Source: Chloroflexota bacterium
GTDB lineage: Bacteria; Chloroflexota; Anaerolineae; UBA4142; SHND01
DNA: 32,112 nt
Assembly (NCBI GenBank): GCA_029778615.1
Contig: JAKOPZ010000105.1
Location: 1-32,112, forward strand
Direction of reading: 5' to 3'
Below are positions 7,037 through 16,162 of this stretch, piece after piece (position 1 is the stretch's first letter; each line of letters begins with the position of its first letter). The translations under genes were made by a program, and so were the position numbers. The notes under the pieces were generated by a model that saw only the letters and a program-made list of their open reading frames with translations, was not told the origin of the DNA and ran no database searches.

Positions 7037-8056
7037 ATGTCAAAAACAAATCAAAAACCTTCGCGCAACGGACACAATCGTACCGCACCGGTTGAGTTGG
7101 GATACGCGCTTTCCAGCGAAGAACATCGTCCAAACGATTTGGTGCAGGATGCGCGGCGCGCGGAAGAAAGCGGTTTTTCATTCGCGCTCATTTCCGACCA
7201 TTTTCATCCGTGGACCACACAGCAAGGACAAAGTCCGTTTGTATGGAGTGTTCTCGGCGCGATTGCGCACAACACCGAACGCTTGCGAGTGGGTACCGGC
7301 GTCACATGCCCGACAACACGAATTCATCCCGCCATCATCGCGCAAGCAGCGGCGACCGTAGCCAGCATGATGCCGGGACGATTTTTTCTCGGTGTCGGCA
7401 CGGGCGAAAATTTGAACGAGCATATTCTCGGCGAAAAATGGCAACCGTATGACATTCGCCGTGAAATGTTGTCTGAAGCGATTGAGGTTATTCGTCGTTT
7501 GTGGCAAGGCGACTCGACCAGCTTTTATGGAATGTTTTATCAAGTGGAGAACGCGCAAATTTTCACCCTGCCCGATGAACTGCCGGAAATTTATGTCGCG
7601 GCGGCGGGAAGCGATTCTGCCAAACTCGCGGGCAACATTGGCGATGGACTGATTGCGACGTCACCCGACGCGAAATTAACTGAAACATTTTGCGGCGCGG
7701 GCGGCGATGGAAAACCGGCATATGGACAATTGACGGTGTGTTATGCGCGCACGGAACAAGAGGCGCAAGAGACCGCGCTCAAATGGTGGCCCAACGCGGC
7801 GCTGGAAGGCGAACTCTCTCAAGAGCTGTCGCTGCCTGCACATTTTGAACAAGCCACCAAAAATGTTACCGCCGAACAAGTGTGCCAATCTATCACGTGC
7901 GGTCCCGACCCCGAAAAACATTGGCAGGCAATTCAGAAATATCTTGATGCCGGTTTCACGCATGTCTATGTGCATCAAGTCGGACCCGACCAAACAGGTT
8001 TTTTCAAATTTTATGCGCAAGAAATTTTGCCACGCATCGAACATATATACGCGTAA
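7037..8056 (+). CDS. F420-dependent LLM-class oxidoreductase (TIGR03557 type)
   Basis: A 339-residue flavin/F420-fold enzyme of the luciferase-like monooxygenase superfamily, close to the F420-dependent glucose-6-phosphate dehydrogenase subgroup. The barrel is clear: VELGYALSSEEH at the start, then SDHFHPWTTQQGQSPFVWSV, RVGTGVTCPTTRIHPAIIAQ, LGVGTGENLNEHILGEKWQ and IYVAAAGSDSAKLAG. It ends with HVYVHQVGPDQTGFFKFYAQEILP. The ATG at 7037 has AGGAG eight bases upstream and is preferred to an in-frame ATG at 6860 inside the palindromic element. The substrate is not predictable, and no F420 biosynthesis gene is in view. Confidence 0.92.
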   Translation: MSKTNQKPSRNGHNRTAPVELGYALSSEEHRPNDLVQDARRAEESGFSFALISDHFHPWTTQQGQSPFVWSVLGAIAHNTERLRVGTGVTCPTTRIHPAIIAQAAATVASMMPGRFFLGVGTGENLNEHILGEKWQPYDIRREMLSEAIEVIRRLWQGDSTSFYGMFYQVENAQIFTLPDELPEIYVAAAGSDSAKLAGNIGDGLIATSPDAKLTETFCGAGGDGKPAYGQLTVCYARTEQEAQETALKWWPNAALEGELSQELSLPAHFEQATKNVTAEQVCQSITCGPDPEKHWQAIQKYLDAGFTHVYVHQVGPDQTGFFKFYAQEILPRIEHIYA

Positions 8057-8072
8057 CCTGAACACACCATGC

Positions 8073-8112
8073 AAAACTGCGCGAGGACTTGACGGCGCTC
8101 GCGCAGTTTTTT
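8073..8112. terminator. Bidirectional intrinsic terminator
   Basis: AAAACTGCGCGAG (8073-8085) and CTCGCGCAGTTTT (8098-8110) pair perfectly over 13 bases around a 12-base loop, with two further T residues. A runs on one side and T runs on the other let it work in both directions. It lies between the convergent ends of the oxidoreductase gene and the small hypothetical gene. Confidence 0.92.
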
Positions 8113-8146
8113 CTGCGCCGACGGCACGGTGCGCGCCGCCGGATTT

Positions 8147-8491
8147 TTATTCCCACTCGTGTTGCCGTGGGTCGGTTTCGTAAAAATCACCCGGCGTATT
8201 TTTACCGCGCGGGTCAACCGAATTTTTCGCGGACGGAAGGGGTTGTTCACTGCGCCAATCCGGTGCGGCGAGTCGTTCCACTTTTTCCCGGTCACGTTTA
8301 TCAGGACGCGCCGTACGCTCAATATCCACGCCGCGTTCCGTTCTCGATTTATTTTGTGCGGCGTTCAATCCCTGCCAATCCATCTCGTCCGTCGGCGGCT
8401 TGGTATGCACATCTTCCGCTTCCGGTTCATTTGTGTACGGATTGATTGGACGCCCGTTGTCGTCCAGTTTAGCGGTTTTTTCAATGCTCAT
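8147..8491 (-). CDS. Hypothetical hydrophilic protein, 114 aa
   Basis: The protein starts MSIEKTAKLDDNGRPINPYT and is almost wholly charged and polar, rich in Asp, Glu, Arg and Pro, with no hydrophobic core. It is probably disordered. I recognise no family. GGAGGG precedes the ATG at 8491, which is chosen over the longer frame from 8566. It converges on the oxidoreductase gene and shares its terminator. Confidence 0.75.
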   Translation of the reverse strand: MSIEKTAKLDDNGRPINPYTNEPEAEDVHTKPPTDEMDWQGLNAAQNKSRTERGVDIERTARPDKRDREKVERLAAPDWRSEQPLPSAKNSVDPRGKNTPGDFYETDPRQHEWE

Positions 8492-8632
8492 ATGACTACT
8501 CCCTCCAACGTTTTCATTGTCCTGTACAACGAGGCGCTCTGCGGTGCGTGACGCCGCGCGGTCCATTTATTCTGCATTCTTTTTACTCGCTGCAAGATAC
8601 GCGAAATGCGCTCGCGTTATGGAGCAATTCAT

Positions 8633-8661
8633 TTGGGCTGAACCCGCGCGTCTGCTATAAT
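8633..8661 (+). promoter_or_regulatory. Promoter of the first AlkP gene
   Basis: TTGGGC (8633-8638) and a perfect TATAAT (8656-8661) are separated by 17 bases. The start should lie near 8668, giving a leader of about 39 bases before the ATG at 8707. It probably drives the first genes of the long plus-strand series. Confidence 0.7.
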
Positions 8662-8706
8662 CGTTTCGTTCGGATAACGGCAAGCGCGTATCTGAACAAC
8701 GCAAAC

Positions 8707-10392
8707 ATGACAAGTGCTAAACCTCGCGTGCTCGTGCTCGGTCTTGACGGGGCAACGTGGACGCTGCTTGACCCCCTTCTCGCGCAACAGAAACTCCCGA
8801 CGCTGGGCAAGTTAATTCAAAACGGTTCGCGTTCCATTCTGCGTTCCTGCATTCAACCTTCGTCCGAACAAGCGTGGAGCGCCTTTGCCACCGGCAAGCA
8901 AAACGGCAAATTCGGGCTTTACGGTTTCTATCAACGCGCGAAAAATTCCTACGCGCTGGAATACATCAACGCGTCGCATCGTCGCGCGGCAACGCTCTGG
9001 CGCATCTTGAGTGAACGCGGCAAAAAATGTGTGGTCGTGAATGTCCCGCTCACGTGGCCCGTTGAAAAAATAAACGGCGCGCTCGTCAGTGGCTTGATGA
9101 CGCCGGGGCTTAACAGCGAGTTCACTTTTCCGCACGAATTGAAAAATGAATTGCTCAACGAATTGGGCGAATACATTATTGATGTGGACATTGAACGCGG
9201 GGAAACAGGCGGCGAATCGTTGGATGAACTCGCGGCGCGTGTAAAGCGCATGAGTGAATTGCAGACGCGCGCGTTCGAGTATTTGCTTGAAAAAAATTCC
9301 GATTGGGATTTTGGAATGTTGGTGCATCGCGCGCCGGATATTTTGTGTCACAAATTTTGGCGCTACCAAGACCCGTCTCATCCGTTGTACAACGAACGTG
9401 AAGCCGCGCAGTGGGGTAACGTTATCAACGATTGCTTTGAATATCTCGACGCGTTCAACGCGCGCTTGCTTGAAAAATTCGCGGACGAAAATACAACGGT
9501 GATTGTTTTGTCCGACCACGGTTTCGGTCCGCTCACGCACGCGGTCTATTTGAATCAATATTTCGCACAAAAAGGAATTCTGGCGTACAAAGAACAACAA
9601 GGCAACACCCTTTCATCCGCACTACGCGCGGGCGTGAAACGTTTGAACAATCCTCTCGTCGGCGCGGTCAAGGCGCGAGTATTTGAACTTTTCCCGAAAC
9701 TCAAATCGAATCTGCATTATTCAATGGCATACGGCAACATGGATTGGTCGCGGACAAAAGCGTACGCTGTAGGGACGATGGGAAATGTGTATTTGAATGT
9801 GCGCGGGCGTGAGCCCGAAGGGAGACTGGAGACTGGAGACTATGAAGCCGCGCGAGATGAGGTAATCTCTGTAATGCGCGAATTGCGCGACCCCGAAACG
9901 CAAAAACCCATTTTCGATTTTGTCTATCGCCGCGAAGAGATTTATCACGGCGACGCGTTGGAGGACGCACCCGATGTCGTTGGCTTGATTGATGGTCCGT
10001 ATCACATTGCAGCTGTGGACTGGCGCGGCGCGAACGGAAAAGAAAAAAGCATCGTCGAAAAAGTTGGCAATCAATTATTATTTGTCAGTGACACATCGGG
10101 ACAGCATCGGATGAATGGGATTTTAATTGCGAACGGTGCAGGAATTTCACCCAATCACCCAATCACCCAATCACCCAATTTAATTGACCTCGCGCCGACG
10201 ATTCTGCAAATATTCGGCGAAGCGATTCCAAATGATATGGATGGACGCGTGTTGAATGAATTGTTGTTGCATCAACGCCAAGCCGCTTATGCACCCGCGT
10301 CGAATTTTGAAAATCAAATGGATGGCGAGTATTCGGACGCGGAACGCCAAGCAATCGAGGAACGGTTGGCAGGGCTGGGGTATTTGGGGTAG
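8707..10392 (+). CDS. AlkP-superfamily phosphohydrolase (type I phosphodiesterase/nucleotide pyrophosphatase type), paralogue 1
   Basis: A 561-residue metal-dependent phosphohydrolase or phosphotransferase. The two-metal site can be followed: Asp14 in VLGLDGATW, a nucleophile region SSEQAWSAFATG with Ser53 where relatives have Thr, Asp211-x3-His215, Asp270-His271 in VLSDHGFG, and His467 in SGQHRMNG. No signal peptide is seen, so it is probably cytoplasmic. It is a paralogue of the gene at 12307. The ATG at 8707 lies after the promoter and gives the metal motif at its usual distance; no Shine-Dalgarno sequence is present. Two short tandem arrays lie in the frame, at residues 372-379 and 481-491. 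The substrate is unknown. Confidence 0.9.
   Translation: MTSAKPRVLVLGLDGATWTLLDPLLAQQKLPTLGKLIQNGSRSILRSCIQPSSEQAWSAFATGKQNGKFGLYGFYQRAKNSYALEYINASHRRAATLWRILSERGKKCVVVNVPLTWPVEKINGALVSGLMTPGLNSEFTFPHELKNELLNELGEYIIDVDIERGETGGESLDELAARVKRMSELQTRAFEYLLEKNSDWDFGMLVHRAPDILCHKFWRYQDPSHPLYNEREAAQWGNVINDCFEYLDAFNARLLEKFADENTTVIVLSDHGFGPLTHAVYLNQYFAQKGILAYKEQQGNTLSSALRAGVKRLNNPLVGAVKARVFELFPKLKSNLHYSMAYGNMDWSRTKAYAVGTMGNVYLNVRGREPEGRLETGDYEAARDEVISVMRELRDPETQKPIFDFVYRREEIYHGDALEDAPDVVGLIDGPYHIAAVDWRGANGKEKSIVEKVGNQLLFVSDTSGQHRMNGILIANGAGISPNHPITQSPNLIDLAPTILQIFGEAIPNDMDGRVLNELLLHQRQAAYAPASNFENQMDGEYSDAERQAIEERLAGLGYLG
9822..9842 (+). repeat. Heptamer array (GAGACTG x3) inside the first AlkP gene
   Basis: Three consecutive seven-base units: two exact GAGACTG and one GAGACTA. 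They encode part of RLETGDYE. The same core word occurs at 21696 (opposite strand) and 31826. Confidence 0.85.
10147..10178 (+). repeat. Octamer array (TCACCCAA x4) inside the first AlkP gene
   Basis: Four identical eight-base units in a row, still open in the gene's frame, encoding SPNHPITQSPN just before the conserved LIDLAPTIL segment. This is the only perfect array in the window. Confidence 0.95.
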
Positions 10393-10412
10393 GATAGCGC
10401 AAGAGGTGCAAG

Positions 10413-11018
10413 ATGTTAAAGCCCGATACAGATATTTCGCCCGAAGAATATCTCGCGCAAGAAGAAAAATCGCGCGACAAGCACGAGTATTGGTTTGGCG
10501 AAACGTACATGATGGCGGGAACGTCGCGCGACCACAATGTGATTGCGGGAAATGTGTACATGTCATTCCGTCAAAAACTTGCCGCAAGACCATGCGCCGT
10601 TTATCAATCTGACGTTCGTTTGCGCTCGCTCAAAGACGACGTTTATACCTATCCTGACGTCATGGTCATTTGCGGAAAAATCGAACTCGACCCGCGTCAA
10701 CAAGATACGGTGATGAATCCGCAAGTGATTGTCGAGGTGTGGTCAGATTCCACGCGCGATTATGACCGTGGTGAAAAATTCAAAATGTATCGCAACATTC
10801 CATCGCTGCGCGAATACGTGATGATTGACCAAGCCGCGCCGTACATTGAACACTATCGGCGCGACGGACATTTTTGGGTCTTGGAAGCGTTGGAAGGAAT
10901 GGAAGCTGGACTGCGCTTGCAGTCTTTGGATTGTGAAATTTCATTTGCAGAAATCTATCGGCAAATTGAATGGGTTGAACAAAAAACAAATCAACGAAAG
11001 AGAACAAAAAAGTTATGA
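10413..11018 (+). CDS. Uma2-family endonuclease (PF05685, formerly DUF820)
   Basis: A 201-residue protein of the PD-(D/E)xK-fold Uma2 family, numerous in Cyanobacteria and Chloroflexota and of unproven role. The start [22 protein letters not shown] and the core [10 protein letters not shown] (Asp82), [23 protein letters not shown] (Glu108, Lys122/Lys124) are typical. AGAGGTG precedes the ATG by five bases. The stop overlaps the sat start as ATGA (11015-11018), so the two are translationally linked despite unrelated functions. The last 15 residues are a basic tail. Confidence 0.93.
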   Translation: MLKPDTDISPEEYLAQEEKSRDKHEYWFGETYMMAGTSRDHNVIAGNVYMSFRQKLAARPCAVYQSDVRLRSLKDDVYTYPDVMVICGKIELDPRQQDTVMNPQVIVEVWSDSTRDYDRGEKFKMYRNIPSLREYVMIDQAAPYIEHYRRDGHFWVLEALEGMEAGLRLQSLDCEISFAEIYRQIEWVEQKTNQRKRTKKL

Positions 11019-12229
11019 GTCAATCATATACCGGCGAAATCGCCCCACACGGCGGTACGCTTATCAATCGCGTCGTCACGGGCGCACAGCGCGAAAAAAT
11101 TCTCGAACGCGCGGAACGCGCCAAAAGCGCGCATCACTATCGCACGCTTCATTCCGTGAACTTGAGCGACCTCGAAATGCTTGCCGTTGGCGCAATGAGT
11201 CCGCTTACCGGTTTCATGGGCAAAGCCGATTACGAAAATGTTGTCAACACCATGCGCCTCGCAAACGGACTCCCGTGGAGCATTCCGATTACGCTGCCCG
11301 TGTCGCGCGAGCTCGCAGACAACTTTGAAATCGGCAAGGACATTGCGCTTGTCGAATCGGACGGACATCTGGTCGGCTTGCTCGAACTCGCGGAAAAATT
11401 CGATTACGACCGCGTGCATGAAGCGAAAAATGTATATCGCACCGACGAAGAGAAACATCCCGGCGTCGCGCGCCTGTACGCGCAAGGCGATGTGTATCTC
11501 GCGGGCGATGTGTGGCTGCTCGACATGCCGTCACAAGCGAAAACGGAATTTCCCGAATTTCGTCATACGCCGCAGCAAACGCGCGAAATGTTTGCGCGCA
11601 ATGGCTGGCGCACCATCGTCGCGTTCCAAACGCGCAACCCGATTCATCGCGCGCACGAATACATTCAAAAGACCGCGCTCGAAATTGTGGATGGTTTGTT
11701 CCTGCATCCGCTCGTCGGTGAAACCAAAGCGGATGATATTCCTGCCGATGTGCGGATGGAATCGTATCAATCGCTTTTGCGCGATTATTATCCGCCCGAC
11801 CGCGTTTTGCTCGGCGTCTTTCCAGCCGCGATGCGCTATGCCGGTCCGCGCGAAGCCATTTTCCACGCGTTGTGCCGTAAAAATTACGGCTGCACGCACA
11901 TGATTATCGGACGCGACCACGCGGGCGTTGGGAATTATTACGGCACGTACGACGCGCAATTGTTGTTTAACGAGTTCACGTCTGCCGAAATCGGTATCAC
12001 GCCGATGAAGTTTGAACACACCTTTTACTGCAAAAAATGCGGCGGCATCGTTTCTTCCAAAACGTGTCCGCATCCGAAAGAAGACCACATCGTTTTGAGC
12101 GGCACGCAAGTGCGCCAGATGCTCGAACGCGGCGAAATGCTTCCGCCCGAATTTACGCGTCCCGAAGTCGCGCAAGTGTTGATTGACGGCATCGCTAAAA
12201 AAAAAGCGGGAGTAGCCAGTCAACAGTAG
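11015..12229 (+). CDS. sat: Sulfate adenylyltransferase (ATP sulfurylase)
   Basis: This 404-residue enzyme joins sulfate to ATP to form adenylyl sulfate (APS), the first step of sulfate activation. The active-site motif [10 protein letters not shown] is at 205-214, GRDHAGVG at 299-306 and [10 protein letters not shown] at 361-370. Cys339, Cys342, Cys351 and His353 look like the zinc site of bacterial homomeric ATP sulfurylases. Length matches the single-chain bacterial form, not CysDN. The start overlaps the Uma2 stop. APS kinase is encoded 3 kb downstream, so the pair can make PAPS. The last residues ([10 protein letters not shown]) run towards the mirrored heptamer array. Confidence 0.97.
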   Translation: MSQSYTGEIAPHGGTLINRVVTGAQREKILERAERAKSAHHYRTLHSVNLSDLEMLAVGAMSPLTGFMGKADYENVVNTMRLANGLPWSIPITLPVSRELADNFEIGKDIALVESDGHLVGLLELAEKFDYDRVHEAKNVYRTDEEKHPGVARLYAQGDVYLAGDVWLLDMPSQAKTEFPEFRHTPQQTREMFARNGWRTIVAFQTRNPIHRAHEYIQKTALEIVDGLFLHPLVGETKADDIPADVRMESYQSLLRDYYPPDRVLLGVFPAAMRYAGPREAIFHALCRKNYGCTHMIIGRDHAGVGNYYGTYDAQLLFNEFTSAEIGITPMKFEHTFYCKKCGGIVSSKTCPHPKEDHIVLSGTQVRQMLERGEMLPPEFTRPEVAQVLIDGIAKKKAGVASQQ

Positions 12230-12239
12230 ACAGTCGTCA

Positions 12240-12302
12240 GACGAACGACGAAGGACGAACGACCAAGGAGCCGCCTTCGTCCCCCGTCGTTCGTCCTTCG
12301 TC
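12240..12302. repeat. Mirrored heptamer array (GACGAAC type), 4 + 1 + 4 units
   Basis: The 63 bases divide exactly into nine heptamers. Four GACGAAC-like units (12240-12267) are followed by a central GAGCCGC (12268-12274) and then four units in the opposite orientation (CTTCGTC, CCCCGTC, GTTCGTC, CTTCGTC). The halves can form a long hairpin with mismatches. It fills nearly the whole space between sat and the second AlkP gene and ends five bases before the latter's ATG, leaving no room for a Shine-Dalgarno sequence. Confidence 0.93.
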
Positions 12303-12306
12303 GAAA

Positions 12307-13722
12307 ATGCCCAATTTCCAATTCCCGCGCGGAAAAAAGAAACGCGTCCTCGTCATCGGTCTCGATTGCGCGGAACCATCGCTCGTTTTTGACCAATATC
12401 GCGCGGAACTGCCTAACCTCAATTACTTGATGACGAACGGCGTTTGGGGCGAACTCGAATCCGTTTTGCCGCCCATCACTGTTCCCGCGTGGATGTGTTC
12501 GCAAACATCAAAAGACCCCGGCACGCTCGGCATTTACGGCTTTCGCAATCGCGCCGATTATTCGTACGAAAAAATGACCATTGCGAATTCGCGTTCCGTG
12601 ATGGAACCCACCGTGTGGGACTATCTCGGACGCGTCGGCAAACAATCGTACATGGTCGGCGTGCCGCCCTCGTACCCGCCGAAACAAGTAAACGGCGGAA
12701 TGGTCGGCTGTTTTCTTTCGCCGAACGTCAACAGCAAATTCACGTATCCCGAAACACTGCGCGAAGAAATTCTACGCGTCGCGCCGAATTACGCCGTAGA
12801 CGCAGAAAATTTTCGTACCGAAAACAAACAGTGGCTTTTGGAAAAAATTTATGAAATGACCCAAGCGCGGTTCAAGGTCATCAATCACTTGATGAAAACG
12901 CGCGACTGGGATTATTTCATGTCCGTCGAAATCGGCGTGGACCGTTTGCATCACGGCTTTTGGAAATATCACGACCCGAAACACATCAAGCACGAACCGG
13001 GCAATCCCCTTTTGAATTCGATTCACGATTACTATGTGTGGCTCGACAAAGAAATCGGCAAGACGCTCGAATTGATTGACGATGAAACATCCGTGATTGT
13101 GATGAGTGACCACGGCGCGAAACGGATGGACGGCGGCATTTGCATCAACGAGTGGCTCATGCAAAACGGCTATCTCGTTCTCGACGAAAAACCCGAGGGT
13201 GTGATTCCGTTGTCGAAAGCGCAAATCAATTGGGACAAAACGCGCGTGTGGGGCGAAGGTGGTTACTATTCGCGCGTGTTTTTGAACGTACAAGGACGTG
13301 AACCAAACGGCATCATTCCGCAGACTGAGTACGAACAAGTGCGCGATGAACTCATTGCGAAATTTCATGCGCTGCCCGACCACGAAGGCAAGCCAATGAA
13401 AACGCACGCGTTCAAACCGACCGACGTATACAAAAAAGTGAATGGCGTCGCGCCCGACCTCATCGTCATTTGGGGCGATTTGTATTGGCGCGGCGTTGGT
13501 TCGCTCGGTTCAGGCGAAATCTATACGTTTGAAAATGATACGGGTCCCGACGACGCGAATCACGCGCAGCAAGGCATGTACATTTATTTTGACCCCAAGC
13601 GCAAACTGGGCGGACGCGAATTGAAAAATTCAAAGCTCGTTGACATTGCGCCGACAGTTTTGAATGAATTCAAAATGCCCATTCCGCAAGACATGATTGG
13701 AAAAATCATTCGCCACGAGTAA
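12307..13722 (+). CDS. AlkP-superfamily phosphohydrolase, paralogue 2
   Basis: A 471-residue relative of the gene at 8707. The same ligand pattern is visible: Asp20 in VIGLDCAEP, Thr58 in PPITVPAW as likely nucleophile, Asp212-x3-His216 in GVDRLHHGFW, Asp268-His269 in VMSDHGAK, and His419 in DANHAQQG. No signal peptide is seen. Its place between sat and cysC suggests a link with APS, PAPS or another phosphoester or sulfoester of that pathway, but this is inference. The ATG at 12307 directly follows the mirrored array and has no Shine-Dalgarno sequence. Confidence 0.92.
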   Translation: MPNFQFPRGKKKRVLVIGLDCAEPSLVFDQYRAELPNLNYLMTNGVWGELESVLPPITVPAWMCSQTSKDPGTLGIYGFRNRADYSYEKMTIANSRSVMEPTVWDYLGRVGKQSYMVGVPPSYPPKQVNGGMVGCFLSPNVNSKFTYPETLREEILRVAPNYAVDAENFRTENKQWLLEKIYEMTQARFKVINHLMKTRDWDYFMSVEIGVDRLHHGFWKYHDPKHIKHEPGNPLLNSIHDYYVWLDKEIGKTLELIDDETSVIVMSDHGAKRMDGGICINEWLMQNGYLVLDEKPEGVIPLSKAQINWDKTRVWGEGGYYSRVFLNVQGREPNGIIPQTEYEQVRDELIAKFHALPDHEGKPMKTHAFKPTDVYKKVNGVAPDLIVIWGDLYWRGVGSLGSGEIYTFENDTGPDDANHAQQGMYIYFDPKRKLGGRELKNSKLVDIAPTVLNEFKMPIPQDMIGKIIRHE

Positions 13723-13752
13723 CACGCTCGTTTGTCGAACTGAACAACGCGA

Positions 13753-15228
13753 ATGAATGTACTGCGCCGCCCGACAGTCCCCCGGATGTCTGCATGGGGA
13801 CTGTTTATCTTTGCCGCGTGCTGCGTGACATTGGCGGTCTGGGCGAGCTATGCGCGGATTCTCACATTCGGCTTTACCGGCTTTGATACGCTTGCCCATG
13901 TGCGCCAGGTGTACGAACTCAATACCGACACCCTGTATCGCATGTGGTTTGGTCCGCTCTTGCGCGGCGGGCATTACTACCGTCCTGCGACAATCGCGTC
14001 GTTTGCGCTCGACTTGCAATTCGGCGGGCTGAACGCAACTAACTTTAATCTCACGCACCTTACCATTCATTGGGCAAACAGTTTGTGCGTCATGTTACTC
14101 GGCATTGCGCTGGCGCGCCGCGTGGTGACGGGTCTGTTCGCGGGCGTCTTGTTCGCATTGCATCCGGCGCTGGTTGTCAATGTGACGAACTTGGCAAACC
14201 GTTTCGACTTGTTGATGACGTTGGGCATTTGTCTGACGGTTTTGTTTGTCCTGCGCGCGTACCGCGCCACAGGCAACGCGCGCAAGCTGGCGTTTGGCTT
14301 GGCGTGGGCATCTTTTGCTCTCGCGCTCGGCGCCAAAGAGCCGGGCATTATTGCTCTGCCGCTCGTCGTTGCCGTGAGCGTCCTTTACGGAGAACCGCAT
14401 CGTTCGCCGTCCGCGCGACGAACGCGTATCGCAGCAATTCTGAAATACAACGCGCCATTCATCGCCATCACCGTGTTGTATGTACTCTTGCATTGGTATG
14501 CGACGCGCTACGACTTGCGCCCGCTGCAATATTTTCGGAATATCAATTTCGCCTTGCCGCTGCAATATTTTGAATATCTGCTCGCCCTTGAACCGCTCTC
14601 GGCGGATTTTGGCGCGCCCGCAGTCATTCTGGTTGGCGCGGCAGGCGCGTTACTTTTTTTCATCGCGTGGCGCGAGGTGCGGGCGCGGCGCGCATTGCTT
14701 TTAATATTGGGATGGTTCATCCTGCCGATTGTGTTGTACATGATAGTCGGAAAAGCCTTGCAGGAACGCTTTGCGTATACGGTGAGCGTGCCGCTCGTGC
14801 TGTTTTGCAGCATGTTGTTGACGACGGTGCCGCGCCCCGCGTTTCCGGGGCGTGCGGCGGTATTGGGCGCGCAAGCTGTGTTTGCGGGACTGACTCTTTT
14901 TTGGTTTTTCAACGCGCCGCTCGTACAATTCCCGCGCGCGATGGTTGATGAAACCGAAACCGTGCGCGCGTACTTGACGCAATTTGACCGCGCGGTGCAA
15001 GCGCTGCCGGTGGGAACGCGGCTCGAGCTCAAACATGTTCCCCAACGTCTGGCGTACCGCAACAACATGCGCTATTGGCTGGAGATGCGTTGGGCGGACA
15101 AGCAGTTTGTTTTACAGAGAACGCGTTCGATTGCGCAAGAGAACGGGCAAGTGATTCTGCATTCGGAAGTTGGACAGAATCCGACGCGTATCATCTTGCG
15201 CGCAGAATATCAAACGCAAACCGAATAG
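13753..15228 (+). CDS. Multi-pass membrane protein, GT-C glycosyltransferase-like
   Basis: 491 residues with about ten hydrophobic segments. The first loop after helix 1 contains [14 protein letters not shown] and [16 protein letters not shown], then [14 protein letters not shown] and [21 protein letters not shown]. This pattern (acidic first outer loop, YRP, HWxN, HPxxV) is that of GT-C enzymes that use lipid-linked sugars. The C-terminal ~110 residues are soluble. It would act at the membrane on envelope glycans or proteins. It lies between the second AlkP gene and cysC on the same strand, 30 bases after the former. No Shine-Dalgarno sequence is visible. Acceptor and sugar are unknown. Confidence 0.8.
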   Translation: MNVLRRPTVPRMSAWGLFIFAACCVTLAVWASYARILTFGFTGFDTLAHVRQVYELNTDTLYRMWFGPLLRGGHYYRPATIASFALDLQFGGLNATNFNLTHLTIHWANSLCVMLLGIALARRVVTGLFAGVLFALHPALVVNVTNLANRFDLLMTLGICLTVLFVLRAYRATGNARKLAFGLAWASFALALGAKEPGIIALPLVVAVSVLYGEPHRSPSARRTRIAAILKYNAPFIAITVLYVLLHWYATRYDLRPLQYFRNINFALPLQYFEYLLALEPLSADFGAPAVILVGAAGALLFFIAWREVRARRALLLILGWFILPIVLYMIVGKALQERFAYTVSVPLVLFCSMLLTTVPRPAFPGRAAVLGAQAVFAGLTLFWFFNAPLVQFPRAMVDETETVRAYLTQFDRAVQALPVGTRLELKHVPQRLAYRNNMRYWLEMRWADKQFVLQRTRSIAQENGQVILHSEVGQNPTRIILRAEYQTQTE

Positions 15229-15253
15229 CGCAATCGTTCGCGCACATTTGGAT

Positions 15254-15281
15254 TTGGCAATTCAAGCAGTAACCATATCAA
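15254..15281 (+). promoter_or_regulatory. Possible promoter of cysC
   Basis: TTGGCA (15254-15259) and TATCAA (15276-15281) are separated by 16 bases, 20 bases before the ATG at 15302. The -10 matches only four of six positions, so this is tentative. It would let cysC be expressed apart from sat. Confidence 0.35.
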
Positions 15282-15301
15282 ATTTTTTTCAGGTGAGGAG
15301 C

Positions 15302-15853
15302 ATGGAACATCAAGGATTCACCCTCTGGTTCACCGGACTTTCCGGCGCAGGTAAAACAACCGTCTCGCGCGTGATTGAACAAGAACTGCGCGCGCGCGGC
15401 ATGAAAGTCGAAGTGCTCGACGGCGACGTGGTGCGCGAAAATTTGTCGAAAGGTCTAGGATTCTCCAAAGAAGACCGCGACACCAACATCCGCCGCATCG
15501 GCTGGGTGTGCCAAGTCTTGTCGCGCAACGGCGTTGTCGCCATCGCCGCCGCGATTTCACCCTACCGCGAAATTCGTGACGAACTGCGCGGCAAAATCGA
15601 AAATTTTGTCGAAGTGTACGCCGAATGTCCGATTCCTGTTTTGGCAGAACGCGACGTGAAAGGGCTGTACAAAAAAGCGCTCGCAGGCGAAATCAAAAAT
15701 TTCACCGGCGTCAGCGACCCGTACGAGCCGCCGCTCAATCCCGAAGTGGTTTATCATTCGGATACAGAGACGGTGCAAGAATCGGCAGAGAAAATTTTGC
15801 GCAAGTTGGAAGAGATGGGATATATTCCGATAGAAGAGAAAGTACGAGTGTAA
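15302..15853 (+). CDS. cysC: Adenylyl-sulfate kinase (APS kinase)
   Basis: A 183-residue kinase that phosphorylates APS at the 3' position to give PAPS, the sulfate donor for sulfotransferases and, in many bacteria, the substrate for reduction. The P-loop GLSGAGKTT is at 12-20, followed by [29 protein letters not shown] and, near the end, [25 protein letters not shown]. Length and motifs are complete. The ATG at 15302 is preceded by AGGTGAGGAG; the longer frame from 15170 has no support. It works with sat. No PAPS reductase or sulfotransferase is in the window. Confidence 0.97.
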   Translation: MEHQGFTLWFTGLSGAGKTTVSRVIEQELRARGMKVEVLDGDVVRENLSKGLGFSKEDRDTNIRRIGWVCQVLSRNGVVAIAAAISPYREIRDELRGKIENFVEVYAECPIPVLAERDVKGLYKKALAGEIKNFTGVSDPYEPPLNPEVVYHSDTETVQESAEKILRKLEEMGYIPIEEKVRV

Positions 15854-15865
15854 TTGGAGGTTCGT

Positions 15866-16162
15866 ATGGCGGCGAATCCAACCGTAGTTTTTGATGCGGA
15901 ATTGTGGGCGTCCATTACTAAGGCAGCAAACCGGCGGCGGAAAAAGCCGCAAAGCCTTGTTGAAGAGGTGATGCGGGACTATCTGGAACGTGAAGCCGAT
16001 TTTGCTTGGTGGCGTTCCGTTCAGCGCGAGTATCGCGGGCGTGAAATGAGTGATGCCGAAGCCGTAGAGTTTGTCCATAAATTGCGGCAGGAAAAGAGGC
16101 AACTCACAAATAACGGACCTAGCCAGCGTGTTTATAGGACCAAATCTGCCGCGCCACGATAA
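15866..16162 (+). CDS. Ribbon-helix-helix-like antitoxin candidate
   Basis: A 98-residue protein. Residues ~6-45 read TVVFDAELWASITKAANRRRKKP...EEVMRDYLE, a short beta strand and two helices as in RHH DNA-binding antitoxins. The C-terminal half is charged and could bind a toxin. GGAGG precedes the ATG at 15866; the stop of cysC is 12 bases upstream. The next gene encodes a PIN-domain protein, which supports a VapBC-like pair. The gap of 183 bases between them is unusual, because such pairs normally overlap. It could instead be a stand-alone regulator. Confidence 0.7.
   Translation: MAANPTVVFDAELWASITKAANRRRKKPQSLVEEVMRDYLEREADFAWWRSVQREYRGREMSDAEAVEFVHKLRQEKRQLTNNGPSQRVYRTKSAAPR

Noticed and set aside
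8812-9600. Minus-strand open frame of 262 codons
   Set aside because: Antisense shadow of the first AlkP gene, without start signals or recognisable features.
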